Shown here one piece after another: positions 44,038 to 52,806 of a stretch of DNA of 64,000 nucleotides. Positions within the stretch are counted from its first letter, which is position 1; every line of letters begins with the position of its first letter. The position numbers and the translations under genes were made by a program. Below the pieces are notes generated by a model, which worked only from the letters and a program-made list of their open reading frames with translations, was not told where the DNA came from and did no database searches. Source of the stretch: Sphingomonas sp. 28-66-16 (lineage in GTDB: Bacteria > Pseudomonadota > Alphaproteobacteria > Sphingomonadales > Sphingomonadaceae); assembly GCA_002281485.1 (NCBI GenBank), contig NCGF01000003.1, forward strand, positions 62,001-126,000, given 5' to 3'.

Positions 44038-45231
44038 GTGAACCTGGAATTCAGCCCCGAAGAGATCGCCTTCCAGCACGAGGTGCGCCAGTTCATCGCC
44101 GATCATTATCCCGCCAGCCTGCGCGGCAAGCAGGATGAGGGCGAGGAGATGTCGAAGGAGGATTTCCTCGCCTGGCACCGCGTGCTCGCCGCCAAGGGCT
44201 GGATCGCGCCGGCCTGGCCGGTCGACTATGGCGGCACCGACTGGACGCCGACGCAGAAATATATCTGGTCGGAGGAAACCGCCCGCGCGGACTGCGTCCG
44301 GCTGATGCCGTTCGGCCTGTCGATGGTCGGCCCGGTGATCTATACCTTCGGAACGCCCGAGCAAAAGGCGCGCTTCCTGCCCGGTATCCTCTCGGGCGAT
44401 GACTGGTGGTGCCAGGGCTATTCGGAGCCGGGCGCGGGGTCAGACCTCGCCTCGCTGCGCACCAAGGCGGTCCGCGACGGCGACCATTATGTCGTCAACG
44501 GCCAGAAGACCTGGACGACGATGGCGCAGCATGCCGACTGGGGCTTCTTCCTCGTCCGCACCGATCCCGATGCCAAGCCGCAGGAAGGCATCAGCTTCCT
44601 GCTGATCGACATGAAATCGCCGGGCATCACGGTGCGGCCGATCATCACCCTGGGCGGCGAGCATGAGGTCAACGAGGTCTGGCTCGAGGATGTCCGCGTG
44701 CCGGTCGAAAACCGGATCTATGAAGAGAACAAGGGCTGGACCTGCGCCAAATTCCTGCTCGCGCACGAACGCACCGGCATTGCCGGGGTCGCCGCGTCGA
44801 AGCGCGGGATCGAGAAGGTCAAGGCGATCGCCCGCACCGAAATGGACGGCGACCGGCCGCTGATTGCCAATGCGTTCTTCAAGCGCAAGATCGCCGAGCT
44901 CGAAATGGACCTGACGGCGCTCGAATTCACCGAGCTGCGCAGCCTGGCGGGCGAAAGCGCCGGCAAGGGGCCGGGGCCCGAATCGAGCCTGCTCAAGATC
45001 AAGGGCTCCGAAATCCAGCAGCGGCTGACCGAATTGTCGCTCGAAGCGGTCGGCCATTATGGCGCGCCCTATTTCCGCGGCTTCGGCGAGGGCGACAACG
45101 AGCATCCGATCGGCCCCGACTACGCCCACCGCACCGCGCCGACCTATTTCAACATGCGTAAAACGACGATCTATGGCGGCTCGAACGAAATCCAGCGCAA
45201 CATCATCGCCAAGATGGTGCTCGGCCTCTGA
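44038..45231 (+). CDS. Acyl-CoA dehydrogenase (large-subunit-like)
   Basis: This 397-residue FAD enzyme starts at GTG 44038 with GGAG upstream; a longer frame upstream is rejected because its sequence is not protein-like. Signatures are WCQGYSEPGAGSDLASLRT, YVVNGQKTWTT and YGGSNEIQRNIIAKMVLGL, typical of acyl-CoA dehydrogenases. It is followed 72 bp later by a second, non-identical acyl-CoA dehydrogenase. Such pairs (for example PimC/PimD or heteromeric steroid FadEs) act as alpha2beta2 complexes on dicarboxylic or sterol side-chain acyl-CoA. The substrate is inferred only. Confidence 0.93.
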   Translation: MNLEFSPEEIAFQHEVRQFIADHYPASLRGKQDEGEEMSKEDFLAWHRVLAAKGWIAPAWPVDYGGTDWTPTQKYIWSEETARADCVRLMPFGLSMVGPVIYTFGTPEQKARFLPGILSGDDWWCQGYSEPGAGSDLASLRTKAVRDGDHYVVNGQKTWTTMAQHADWGFFLVRTDPDAKPQEGISFLLIDMKSPGITVRPIITLGGEHEVNEVWLEDVRVPVENRIYEENKGWTCAKFLLAHERTGIAGVAASKRGIEKVKAIARTEMDGDRPLIANAFFKRKIAELEMDLTALEFTELRSLAGESAGKGPGPESSLLKIKGSEIQQRLTELSLEAVGHYGAPYFRGFGEGDNEHPIGPDYAHRTAPTYFNMRKTTIYGGSNEIQRNIIAKMVLGL

Positions 45232-45303
45232 ACCGGGCCGGGACAGACGACGAGAAGGCGCGGCCCACCGCGCCCGGCACGACACAGGACAGGACGACCC
45301 CGC

Positions 45304-46437
45304 ATGGATTTCAGTTATACCGAAACGCAGGACATGGTCCGCGAGACGCTCGCGCGATTTCTCGCCGACACCTATGATTTCGAGACGCGCAAGAAGATGC
45401 TCGCGAGCAGCGCCGGCCGCGACCCGGGCATCTGGCGCGCGCTCGCGAGCGAACTCGGCATTCTGGGCGCCCCCTTCGCCGAGGCGCAGGGCGGGCTCGG
45501 CGGCGGTGCGCTCGAAAACATGATCGTGATGGAGGAACTCGGCAAGGTCATCGCGATCGAGCCCTATCTCCAGACCGTGGTGATCGCCGGCGGCGCGCTC
45601 AAGCATGTCGGCGGCGCGATTGCCGATGCGGTGATCCCGCAGATCATGGCGGGCGACGCGATCATCGCCTTTGGCTATGCCGAGCCGCAGGGCCGCTACG
45701 ACCTCGCCAATGTCCGCACCACCGCCAAGGCCGATGGCGCGGGCTATACGCTGAGCGGGCACAAGAGCGTCGTGCTCGCCGCGCCCTGGGCCTCGCATTT
45801 CCTCGTCACCGCGCGCACCGGCGGATCGACCCGCGAGCGCGACGGCGTCGAGCTGGTCCTCGTCGACGCCAGCGCGCCGGGGATTGCGCGGCGCGACTAT
45901 CCGACGGTGGACGGGATGCAGGCGTCCGAGCTCTATTTCGAGAATGTCGCGCTGCCCGGTGAGGCGTTGCTCCCCGGCGGCATCGCGCTGATCGAACGGA
46001 TCGTCGACGAAGCGACCGCCGCCGTCTGCGGCGAGGCATGCGGCGTGGCGCGCAAGCTGCACGAGGGCACGCTCGACTATGCCAAGCAGCGCAAACAGTT
46101 CGGCCAGCCGATCGGCAAATTCCAGGTGCTCCAGCACCGCCTGGCCGATATGTTCATCGAGACCGAGCAGATCGTGTCGATGGCGCTGATGGCGACGCTC
46201 AAGCTCGATCTGCCCGCCGATGAACGCCGCGCCGCCGTCAGCCTCGCCAAGGCGAAGGTCGCGCGGTCGATCCGCTTCGTCGGCCAGAATGCGATCCAGA
46301 CGCATGGCGGCATCGGCATCAGCGACGAGCTCGCGATCGGCCATTACTTCAAGCGCGCGACGATGATCGAAAGCCAGTTCGGCTCGGCCGACTGGCATCT
46401 CGAACGCTTCGAGCAACTGGCGCTCGCCGACGCGTAG
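45304..46437 (+). CDS. Acyl-CoA dehydrogenase (small-subunit-like)
   Basis: This 377-residue protein is a divergent relative of the preceding enzyme. It has YTETQDMVRETLARFL, IIAFGYAEPQGRYDLANV, YTLSGHKSVVLAAPWA, KQRKQFGQPIGKFQVLQHRLADM and QTHGGIGISDELAIGHYFKR, matching the PimD-like small subunit. The block before GHKSVVL lacks the classical SEP-GAGSD loop, as expected for a partner subunit with reduced FAD contacts. It has AGGAC upstream. It probably forms a heteromer with the previous gene product, acting in beta-oxidation. Confidence 0.92.
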   Translation: MDFSYTETQDMVRETLARFLADTYDFETRKKMLASSAGRDPGIWRALASELGILGAPFAEAQGGLGGGALENMIVMEELGKVIAIEPYLQTVVIAGGALKHVGGAIADAVIPQIMAGDAIIAFGYAEPQGRYDLANVRTTAKADGAGYTLSGHKSVVLAAPWASHFLVTARTGGSTRERDGVELVLVDASAPGIARRDYPTVDGMQASELYFENVALPGEALLPGGIALIERIVDEATAAVCGEACGVARKLHEGTLDYAKQRKQFGQPIGKFQVLQHRLADMFIETEQIVSMALMATLKLDLPADERRAAVSLAKAKVARSIRFVGQNAIQTHGGIGISDELAIGHYFKRATMIESQFGSADWHLERFEQLALADA

Positions 46438-46481
46438 GAGCCGCTTCCGGCGGGGTGGGGGTTCGAGCACGCGACCTGACA

Positions 46482-46503
46482 CCGGCGCACCGATCAGCGC
46501 CGG
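46482..46503. terminator. Hairpin between convergent genes
   Basis: CCGGCGC and GCGCCGG form a 7-bp stem with an 8-base loop between the second dehydrogenase and the nitronate monooxygenase gene. Both orientations converge here, so it may end both transcripts. No U-tract follows, so this is only a weak candidate. Confidence 0.35.
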
Positions 46504-46523
46504 CAACGGGCGATGGGCCGCGC

Positions 46524-47498
46524 TCAGCCAAGCATGCGCGCCAGCCGTTCGCTGATGATCGCCTTGGCCTGGGCCATGATCCGGTCGATCAGTTCCTGGC
46601 AGGTCGGGATGTCATGGATCAGCCCGGCGACCATCCCGCAGCTCCACGCGCCGGCTTCCATATCGCCTTCGCGCATGATCCGCGGATAGACGCCGGCGAC
46701 CTCGTCGATGATATCCTCGAACCTGAGGTCGGCGCCGAGCCGGCGCTCCTTTTCGAGCAGCCGCTCGACCGCCGCATTGGTCAGTACCCGCTCGGTGTTG
46801 CGCAAGGGGCGCATCACCAGCCGCGTGTCGAGCTCGGAGGCGGCGACGAGCGCCTGCTTGACCTTCTCGTGCACAGGCGCCTCCTGCGTCGCGATGAAGC
46901 GCGTGCCCATGTTGATGCCGTCCGCCCCGAGCGCCAGCGCGGCGACGAGGCTGCGGCCGTCGGCCATCCCGCCCGAAGCGACGAAGGGGATGTCGAGCGT
47001 CTCGTCGGCCCGCGGGAGCAGGATGAAATTGGGCACGTCGTCTTCGCCCGGATGGCCGCCGCATTCGAACCCGTCGACCGACACCGCGTCGCATCCGATC
47101 GATTGCGCCTTGAGCGCATGGCGGACCGAGGTGCATTTGTGGATCACCCTGATCCCGGCCTGCTTGAAGAAGGGCAGTACCGAGGCCGGATTGTTGCCGG
47201 CGGTTTCGACGACGGTCACCCCGCCTTCGATGATCGCGCGGACATAGCCCGGATAATCGGGCGCGTTGACCGTCGGCAGGAAGGTGAGGTTCACGCCGAA
47301 CGGCTTGTCGGTCAGGTCGCGGCACCGCGCGATTTCGCGGGCTAGATCGGCGGGAGTCTTCTGGGTCAGCCCGGTGACGATCCCGAGCCCGCCCGCATTC
47401 GAGACCGCCGCTGCCATTTCGGCAAAGCCGACATAATGCATGCCCCCCTGAATGATCGGGTGCTCGATACCGAACATCTCGGTGATGCGGGTCTTCAT
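46524..47498 (-). CDS. Nitronate monooxygenase-family FMN protein
   Basis: This 324-residue TIM-barrel flavoprotein has IEHPIIQGGMHYVGFAEMAAAVSNAGGLGIV at the start, HKCTSVRHALKAQSIGCDAVSVDGFECGGHPGE in the centre and GADGINMGTRFIATQEAPVHEKVKQALV for FMN-phosphate binding. The family includes nitronate monooxygenase and enoyl reductases of the FabK type. The neighbouring beta-oxidation genes suggest a role in acyl or nitro-compound metabolism. The start at 47498 gives the normal length; 31 upstream residues are rejected. Confidence 0.92.
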   Translation of the reverse strand: MKTRITEMFGIEHPIIQGGMHYVGFAEMAAAVSNAGGLGIVTGLTQKTPADLAREIARCRDLTDKPFGVNLTFLPTVNAPDYPGYVRAIIEGGVTVVETAGNNPASVLPFFKQAGIRVIHKCTSVRHALKAQSIGCDAVSVDGFECGGHPGEDDVPNFILLPRADETLDIPFVASGGMADGRSLVAALALGADGINMGTRFIATQEAPVHEKVKQALVAASELDTRLVMRPLRNTERVLTNAAVERLLEKERRLGADLRFEDIIDEVAGVYPRIMREGDMEAGAWSCGMVAGLIHDIPTCQELIDRIMAQAKAIISERLARMLG

Positions 47499-47990
47499 AG
47501 CATGGCTCTCCCTCGACGCTCTCGGCGCGGGAGCCGTTATGGCGCCGGTTACGATGGCGGACAATCGCGGAAAGTCGCCCCGGCTACCCATCAGCGGGCG
47601 CCTGCCGCCGACCGACTCCCCTCAAAACGGGTTAAAAAGGGCACGCCGGCTGGTCGCGGCAAGCCGCCCCGAAATGGGTGTAGCGGCGAGCGGGATGGAT
47701 CGGCCCCCACGGCCGGAAAGAGCGGCATTTTCAACGAGTCGCGAGCGTGATCAGCGCCGAGGGAAGCGCAATTGCTTCAAGTATCGACAAAGTAAACGCC
47801 ATGTTAAGTCCGTACTGCCGGGAATCATCGTCGCAGTCGGCTTGACACGTTGGGCAGGTTGCGGGACATTTCCTGCAGAAATCGAGTCGCGCGTGCTTTA
47901 CCCGCGCAGGTTTCCTATTTGTAATTGTAACCATTTTGGGTCTGATCGTACTAATGCGCTGGCCATAGCGGTCGCGCAACGGGGGAAGCA
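47499..47990 (+). promoter_or_regulatory. Leader and putative promoter of the eCIS operon
   Basis: The 492-bp gap before the eCIS operon contains no convincing gene. TTGACA at 47842-47847 and GACATT at 47865-47870, spaced 17 bases, form a candidate promoter on the plus strand. The -10 is poor, suggesting need for an activator. The stretch 47910-47970 is locally AT-rich (TTTCCTATTTGTAATTGTAA). It ends with GGGGGAAG as the ribosome-binding site for the TTG start at 47991. Confidence 0.4.
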
Positions 47991-49025
47991 TTGGCGACTC
48001 TATTGATCGACGACATGCAGAGTACGGCGCCATGGGCGGCGCTATCGCCCGATGGCGTCACGCCATCGGCGGCGCTCTCGCTGGCCGCCGATGCGAGCAC
48101 CCCGACGCCGAGCGGCGATGCGCGGTCGATCGTGGCGACGCGCGCCGGCCCCGCGCTCAACCATCGGCTGCGACGCTCGATCCCCCCTGTCGATCTGGCG
48201 ACCTGGCCCGAGCTTCGACTGACGATGCAGGCAGACGTCGCGACCGGATCGCGGCCCGAATCGCCCTTCTATCTCGAGCTTCGGCTCGGATCGGCGGCGG
48301 CGCCCATCGGCGCGCCGGGCAATGACTGGCATCGCCGGCTCGCGATCGAGCGTGCCGATGCCTGGGAAGCGCAGCGGCTCAGTCTCGTCGATCTGCCTGG
48401 GCCGGTGCGCGGCGCGCTCGATCAGATCGAACTGCGCTGCGTCGCCGACACGCCCTTTGCAGCGCGCATCGACCAGCTCGTCGCGGCGCGGCGACGCTTT
48501 CCGGGCGATGTCGACGAGGCGCTCGTGGCGCTGCTCGATCAGCGCGTGACGATCGCCGGCGCCCCGGTGCCGGCGGCCATCATCCCCGCCGGGGGCGCGC
48601 TCCCGGAGACGGTACCGCTGATCCTGATCCAGCCCTATGATCTGCGCCCGGCCTGGACGCGCGACGCCGCCGCCGGGACGCCCGGCAATTTCATGGCCGA
48701 CGGCACGATGCGACTGGCGGCGGCGAGCGATCCCTTCGAACTCGATTACGCGATCGAGGCGCGCGCCGCCGATCGCACCGATCAGGCGCTGCTCGTCGAT
48801 TTCCTGCTCGGCGCGCTCCCGCGGCAGGGCACGCTCCTCGTCAATGGCGAGCCGCTGCGCGCGGAATGGATCACCGCCCCCGGCGGCGAACGCTGCTTCC
48901 CGATCGAGCGGCAACTGATCTTCCTGCGCGTCACCTGCTGGCGCGAGCGGCGCTCGCCGATCACGGTCGCGCCGGTCAAGTCCGTCAGCACCCGCATCGA
49001 TCCGCGCGAGCCGGCCGATGGCTGA
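47991..49025 (+). CDS. eCIS protein with lectin-like N-terminus and tail-terminator-like C-terminus
   Basis: This 344-residue protein starts at TTG 47991 behind GGGGGAAG. Residues 1-165 resemble a jelly-roll carbohydrate-binding domain (LLIDDM.., LDLxxWPELRLTMQAD-like, NDWHRRLAI..WEAQRLSLVDLP.., IDQLVAARR). Residues 170-344 (VDEALVALLDQRVTI, LILIQPYDLRPAWTR, DYAIEARAADRTDQALLVDFLLGALPRQG) resemble DUF4255/Pvc16-type tail-terminator proteins in pattern, though I am not certain. As first gene of the operon it would cap the tail tube or sheath. The next gene's ATG lies inside it (8-base overlap). Confidence 0.55.
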   Translation: MATLLIDDMQSTAPWAALSPDGVTPSAALSLAADASTPTPSGDARSIVATRAGPALNHRLRRSIPPVDLATWPELRLTMQADVATGSRPESPFYLELRLGSAAAPIGAPGNDWHRRLAIERADAWEAQRLSLVDLPGPVRGALDQIELRCVADTPFAARIDQLVAARRRFPGDVDEALVALLDQRVTIAGAPVPAAIIPAGGALPETVPLILIQPYDLRPAWTRDAAAGTPGNFMADGTMRLAAASDPFELDYAIEARAADRTDQALLVDFLLGALPRQGTLLVNGEPLRAEWITAPGGERCFPIERQLIFLRVTCWRERRSPITVAPVKSVSTRIDPREPADG

Positions 49026-49356
49026 GCCGCTGACCCTCTACAATCCGCGTGCCCAGCCGGTCGAGCTCCATCATCAGGGCGCGGTCGTCGTGATCGGGCC
49101 GCATGGGTGCCTCGATCATCCGCGATCGGGCCAAGTCGATCGGCTGATCGCCACAGGCGCGCTGAGGATCGTCGATCGTCCGGCCGCGCGACCGGCCGAA
49201 GCGGCGCCCGACGCGGAGCCCCCACCCGAGACCCAAGCCGCCCCCGCCGCGCCGCCCGCCGGGGAGGCGACCGACGCCAAGCCCGAGGCGCCGCCGGAAA
49301 CAGGCAAGCCGCGCAAGTCCCTCCGCCTCAAACGCACGTCCCGCCCGCAACGCTAG
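49018..49356 (+). CDS. Small Pro/Ala-rich protein of the eCIS operon, unknown function
   Basis: This 112-residue protein has a short folded-looking N-terminus (LTLYNPRAQPVELHHQG, VVIGPHGCLDHP, about residues 5-55), a Pro/Ala/Glu-rich linker (56-95) and a basic tail (KPRKSLRLKRTSRPQR). It overlaps the preceding gene by eight bases and precedes the sheath gene by 14 bases. Position suggests an accessory tail or initiator protein. No known motif is evident. Confidence 0.72.
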   Translation: MAEPLTLYNPRAQPVELHHQGAVVVIGPHGCLDHPRSGQVDRLIATGALRIVDRPAARPAEAAPDAEPPPETQAAPAAPPAGEATDAKPEAPPETGKPRKSLRLKRTSRPQR

Positions 49357-49370
49357 TCAGGAGCACGCAC

Positions 49371-51470
49371 ATGGCAAATATCGGCCTGAATATCCGCGAG
49401 GTGGACGGTTCCGCCAGTCCCGCCGTGGTCGCCGCCCCGACATCGGTCGCGGCATTCAACGTCCTGACGCGGCGGGGCGTGCCCAATCGATCGGTCAGGA
49501 TCGATCGCTTCGAGCAGTTCGTCGAACGCTTCGGCAGCTATTTTCCCAGCGGGCTCGGCGCCTATCTCGTCAAGGGGTTTTTCGACAATGGCGGGCGGTC
49601 AGCCTATATCAACCGCGTCGTCTCGACCGATCCCGCCACCGGCCATCTCGCGTCGACCCTGACGCTCAGCGACGGCACCCCCAATCCGACATTGAAGCTT
49701 TCCGCCGGCTATCGGGGCGCGAAAGACCCCGGCCGCTGGGGCGACACGATTCAGGTGAAGGCCGAGCGCAGCTATGGCGCCGAAAGCCGTCTCCGCGAGG
49801 CCGCGCCTGCCTCGATCACCACCGGCGCCGCGCTGCCGGCGGCGACCGACATGACCGCGCTGCCCGCGCTCGCGCTGACGATCGACGGCACCGATGAGGA
49901 CATCACCTTCCTGGCGAGCGACTTCCCCAATCCTGCCGCCGCGACGCGCCCCCAGATCGTCGCCGCGATCAACGCCCGGCAGAGCAAGGTGATCGCCTCG
50001 CTCAACGGCACCAACAATCTGGTGCTGACCTCGTCGGGCGAGATCGCCCATCTGTCGAATGGCTGGACGAGCCTGGGCGTGCGCGCGATCAATGCCGCGC
50101 TCGGCTTTCCCGCAATCGTCGCCGAGACCTTCGCCGCCGCCGCCGCAGTGGCAGGCAATGGCGCAACACTCAGACGCAGCGACTCGCTCGCGCTCGGCGA
50201 CGCGATCGAAGTGTATGACGCCGCGACCCCCGCCAATCGTGCCTTCGCCAAGCTGATGACGCGCAACGACCTGACCGGCGCAATCACCTGGGCACCGCCG
50301 ATCGTCGGGATTGGCGGCTGGTCAGCGCGCGACATCCGGGTGCGCACGCCGCGCGTCAAATTGACGATCGCCGAAGGCGGCACCGATGCCGCAAGCGTCA
50401 GGGAGGTCTGGGACGGGCTGTCGATGGAACCCGACACCGCCGATTATGCCCCCACCCGGCTCAATCACCCGATGAGCGGCTCGCGGTTCGTGATGGCCGA
50501 AGACTTGCTGAGCGCCAGCGCGGTCGGCGCCGATCTGCCCGCCGATTCGGGCTTTGCGCCGCTGGCGGGCGGGCGTGACGCCGCCCCGACGGCGAATGAT
50601 TTCGTCGGCGATCCGGTCGCGCGGAGCGGCTTTCACGCCTTCGATACCGATGCGGTCCAGCTTGTCGCGTGCGAGCGCGCCGACCCCTCGGTGGTGATCG
50701 GGGCGCTGGCCTATTGCAGCGCGCGCGAGGATTGCATGTTCGTGGGATCGACCCCCGAAGGCGTCGTCGGCGCCGACGCGGTCACCTATGGACAGGCGTT
50801 TCAGGGGCGCAAGGTCTATGGCGCGCTCTACAGCCCGTGGATCGTCATCAACGATCCCCAAGGAGTCGGCGACAATCCGCTCCGCGCGATCCCGCCCACC
50901 GGGCATGTGATGGGTGTCTATGCCCGGATCGACGGCCTGCGCGGCGTCTGGAAGGCACCGGCGGGCGACGAGGCGAGCATCGCCGGTGCGATCGACGTGA
51001 CCTACCGGATGACCGACGAGGAACATACCCAGCTCGTCAAGGACGGCAGCGTCAACGGCATCCGCGCGATCCCCCGGGCGGGGATCGTCATCGATGCGTC
51101 GCGCACGCTCAGCACCGATACGCGCTGGCTCTACGTCAACGTCCGGCTGCTGTTCAACATGGTGAAATCGAGCCTCAAGGACGGCCTGCGCTGGGTGCGG
51201 CAGGAGCCCAACCGATCGCAGCTGTGGAACTCGATCAATTACGGCACGGTCACGCCCTTCCTGCTCGGCCTGTGGCGGCGCGGCGCGTTCGGCACCGGCA
51301 AGCCCGAAGACGTCTTCACGGTGATCTGCGACGCCAACAACAATCCGCCCGACCAGGTCGATCAGGGCATCCTGAACGTCGAGGTCTATTTTTATCCGTC
51401 GAAGCCGGCCGAGACGATCATCATCACCGTTGGCCAGCAACCCTCGGGTGGGGTCGTCGCCGAAAGCTGA
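49371..51470 (+). CDS. eCIS contractile tail sheath protein
   Basis: This 699-residue protein is a phage tail sheath. It begins MANIGLNIREVDGSASP and ends with the sheath C-terminal domain (HVMGVYARIDGLRGVWKAPAG; RAIPRAGIVIDASRTL; RWLYVNVRLLFNMVKSSLKDGLRWVRQEPN; ANNNPPDQVDQGILNVEVYFYP). These patterns match the conserved inner core that interlocks adjacent sheath subunits and contracts to drive the tube. Residues about 130-380 form an inserted domain typical of long sheaths and probably surface exposed. The ATG has CAGGAG upstream. It is followed by a hairpin and the tube gene. Confidence 0.95.
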   Translation: MANIGLNIREVDGSASPAVVAAPTSVAAFNVLTRRGVPNRSVRIDRFEQFVERFGSYFPSGLGAYLVKGFFDNGGRSAYINRVVSTDPATGHLASTLTLSDGTPNPTLKLSAGYRGAKDPGRWGDTIQVKAERSYGAESRLREAAPASITTGAALPAATDMTALPALALTIDGTDEDITFLASDFPNPAAATRPQIVAAINARQSKVIASLNGTNNLVLTSSGEIAHLSNGWTSLGVRAINAALGFPAIVAETFAAAAAVAGNGATLRRSDSLALGDAIEVYDAATPANRAFAKLMTRNDLTGAITWAPPIVGIGGWSARDIRVRTPRVKLTIAEGGTDAASVREVWDGLSMEPDTADYAPTRLNHPMSGSRFVMAEDLLSASAVGADLPADSGFAPLAGGRDAAPTANDFVGDPVARSGFHAFDTDAVQLVACERADPSVVIGALAYCSAREDCMFVGSTPEGVVGADAVTYGQAFQGRKVYGALYSPWIVINDPQGVGDNPLRAIPPTGHVMGVYARIDGLRGVWKAPAGDEASIAGAIDVTYRMTDEEHTQLVKDGSVNGIRAIPRAGIVIDASRTLSTDTRWLYVNVRLLFNMVKSSLKDGLRWVRQEPNRSQLWNSINYGTVTPFLLGLWRRGAFGTGKPEDVFTVICDANNNPPDQVDQGILNVEVYFYPSKPAETIIITVGQQPSGGVVAES

Positions 51471-51483
51471 GGATGCCGTCCGC

Positions 51484-51500
51484 CGGGCGCGGTGCGCCCG
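51484..51500 (+). promoter_or_regulatory. Hairpin between sheath and tube genes
   Basis: CGGGCGC-GGT-GCGCCCG is a perfect 7-bp stem with a 3-base loop in the 62-bp gap between sheath and tube genes, the only sizeable gap in this part of the operon. It has no T-tract, so a strong terminator is unlikely; it could instead protect the upstream mRNA or set the sheath-to-tube ratio. Inference from structure only. Confidence 0.45.
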
Positions 51501-51532
51501 TCCGCGGGCACTTACTGGGAAAGGATCGATCG

Positions 51533-52003
51533 ATGCCTTTAGTCGGCAATATCTGGGAAAGTTACCGCGCGAACGAATTCGTCCTGATGGTCGAAGGCAC
51601 CGAGAGCCCCGGCGTCTCGAAAGTATCGGGCCTGTCCGAGGGCGAGCTCGAGACCGTCGAGCAACCCGATGGCGGCTCGCTGCGGGTCTACAAGCTCGCC
51701 GGATCGAAGGTGAAATTCGAATCGCTGACGATCGAGCGCTATGTCGATGGCAGCCCGCAGGACCAGGTGTTCCGCGACTGGTTCCAGTCGACCTTTCGTC
51801 TCAACGGCACCGAGCAGGGCTCCTCGGGCGTCCGCAAGAACGGCATGATCGTCAAGCGCCACAATGGCGAGGACGTGCTGACCTTCGCCTTTTACGGCGC
51901 CTGGGTGAAATCGTCGAAATTCACCGATCTCGAAGCGGGCAGCACCACGCTGCTCAAGCAAACAATCGTGCTGGAGCACGAGGGACTGGAGCGGGTCGGA
52001 TGA
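51533..52003 (+). CDS. eCIS inner tail tube protein (T4 gp19-like)
   Basis: This 156-residue protein forms the hexameric inner tube. It shows NEFVLMVEG near the start, GVSKVSGLSEGELETVEQPDGGSLRVYKLAGSK, FRDWFQSTFRLNG and the closing strand FTDLEAGSTTLLKQTIVLEHEGLERV, all characteristic of the phage T4 gp19 and eCIS tube family. It follows the sheath gene, and its stop overlaps the next start (ATGA). Its length agrees with Pvc1/Afp1 tube proteins. Confidence 0.94.
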   Translation: MPLVGNIWESYRANEFVLMVEGTESPGVSKVSGLSEGELETVEQPDGGSLRVYKLAGSKVKFESLTIERYVDGSPQDQVFRDWFQSTFRLNGTEQGSSGVRKNGMIVKRHNGEDVLTFAFYGAWVKSSKFTDLEAGSTTLLKQTIVLEHEGLERVG

Positions 52004-52806
52004 AAATGCAGGATGATTTCTCGGTCGATCGCGCCGCGGCGCCAAGCGGGCGGCGCACGCTTCCCTTCACGCTGCCGATCGGGGTGACCGATGAGGACGG
52101 CCAGGTCCGGCGCGACGGCGCGCTCCGCAAGATGACCGGACGCGAAGAGGCGATCCTCGCCGATGCGCAGAACCAGCGCAACGGCGCCAAGCTCGTCACC
52201 GAGCTGCTCAGCGGCTGCATCACCGAACTCGGCGGCCAGCCGGTATCGACGGCGACGGTGGCCAACATGTATTCGGCCGATCGCAACTATCTGCTGCTCC
52301 GGCTGCGCGCGATCACCTTCGGGCCCGCGCTCGAGGCGAGCTACAAATGTCCGTCCTGCGGGCATGGCTGGGACGTGACCGAGGATCTCGACGAGCTGCC
52401 CGTCAAGATGCTCGCCGAGGGCGAGCGCGTCGATACCGTGCCGGTCGAGCTCGAAGACGGCTATGTCGACAAGGCCGGCAACCTGCAGACGGCGATGGTC
52501 CTGCGGCTGCCGACCGGTGCCGACGAAAGCGCGGTGGCGGCGCAGATGCGCAAGAACGCTTCGCTCGGCAAGAATGCGCTGCTCGCGCGGTGCATGGTCG
52601 CGCTCGGCGACGTGCCGGCGCACCGGCTCGAGGCGCTTGGCCCCAAGATCCTCGTCGATCTGACGATGACCGACCGGCGGCTGATCGATCGGGCGCTCAA
52701 TTCGGGCGCGCCCGGAGTCGATCTGATCCGCCCGATCGAATGCCCGGCGTGCGGCAACGAATTCAAGGCCAACCTGGATTTGTCGCGTTTTTTGGCAGTG
52801 GAGTGA
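52000..52806 (+). CDS. T4-type baseplate assembly protein with zinc-ribbon cysteines
   Basis: This 268-residue protein starts RTLPFTLPIGVTDEDG and has four cysteines in two CxxC pairs: KCPSCGH (C117, C120) and ECPACGN (C248, C251). They could bind one zinc. The surrounding region matches the T4-like baseplate hub assembly proteins found beside tube genes in many eCIS loci. It overlaps the tube gene and the next small gene (GTGA), so expression is coupled. Its role is probably in baseplate hub assembly. Confidence 0.75.
   Translation: MKMQDDFSVDRAAAPSGRRTLPFTLPIGVTDEDGQVRRDGALRKMTGREEAILADAQNQRNGAKLVTELLSGCITELGGQPVSTATVANMYSADRNYLLLRLRAITFGPALEASYKCPSCGHGWDVTEDLDELPVKMLAEGERVDTVPVELEDGYVDKAGNLQTAMVLRLPTGADESAVAAQMRKNASLGKNALLARCMVALGDVPAHRLEALGPKILVDLTMTDRRLIDRALNSGAPGVDLIRPIECPACGNEFKANLDLSRFLAVE

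Noticed and set aside
44440-46506. A 688-codon minus-strand frame opposite the acyl-CoA dehydrogenases
   Set aside because: Antisense shadow; both plus-strand genes have complete enzyme signatures.
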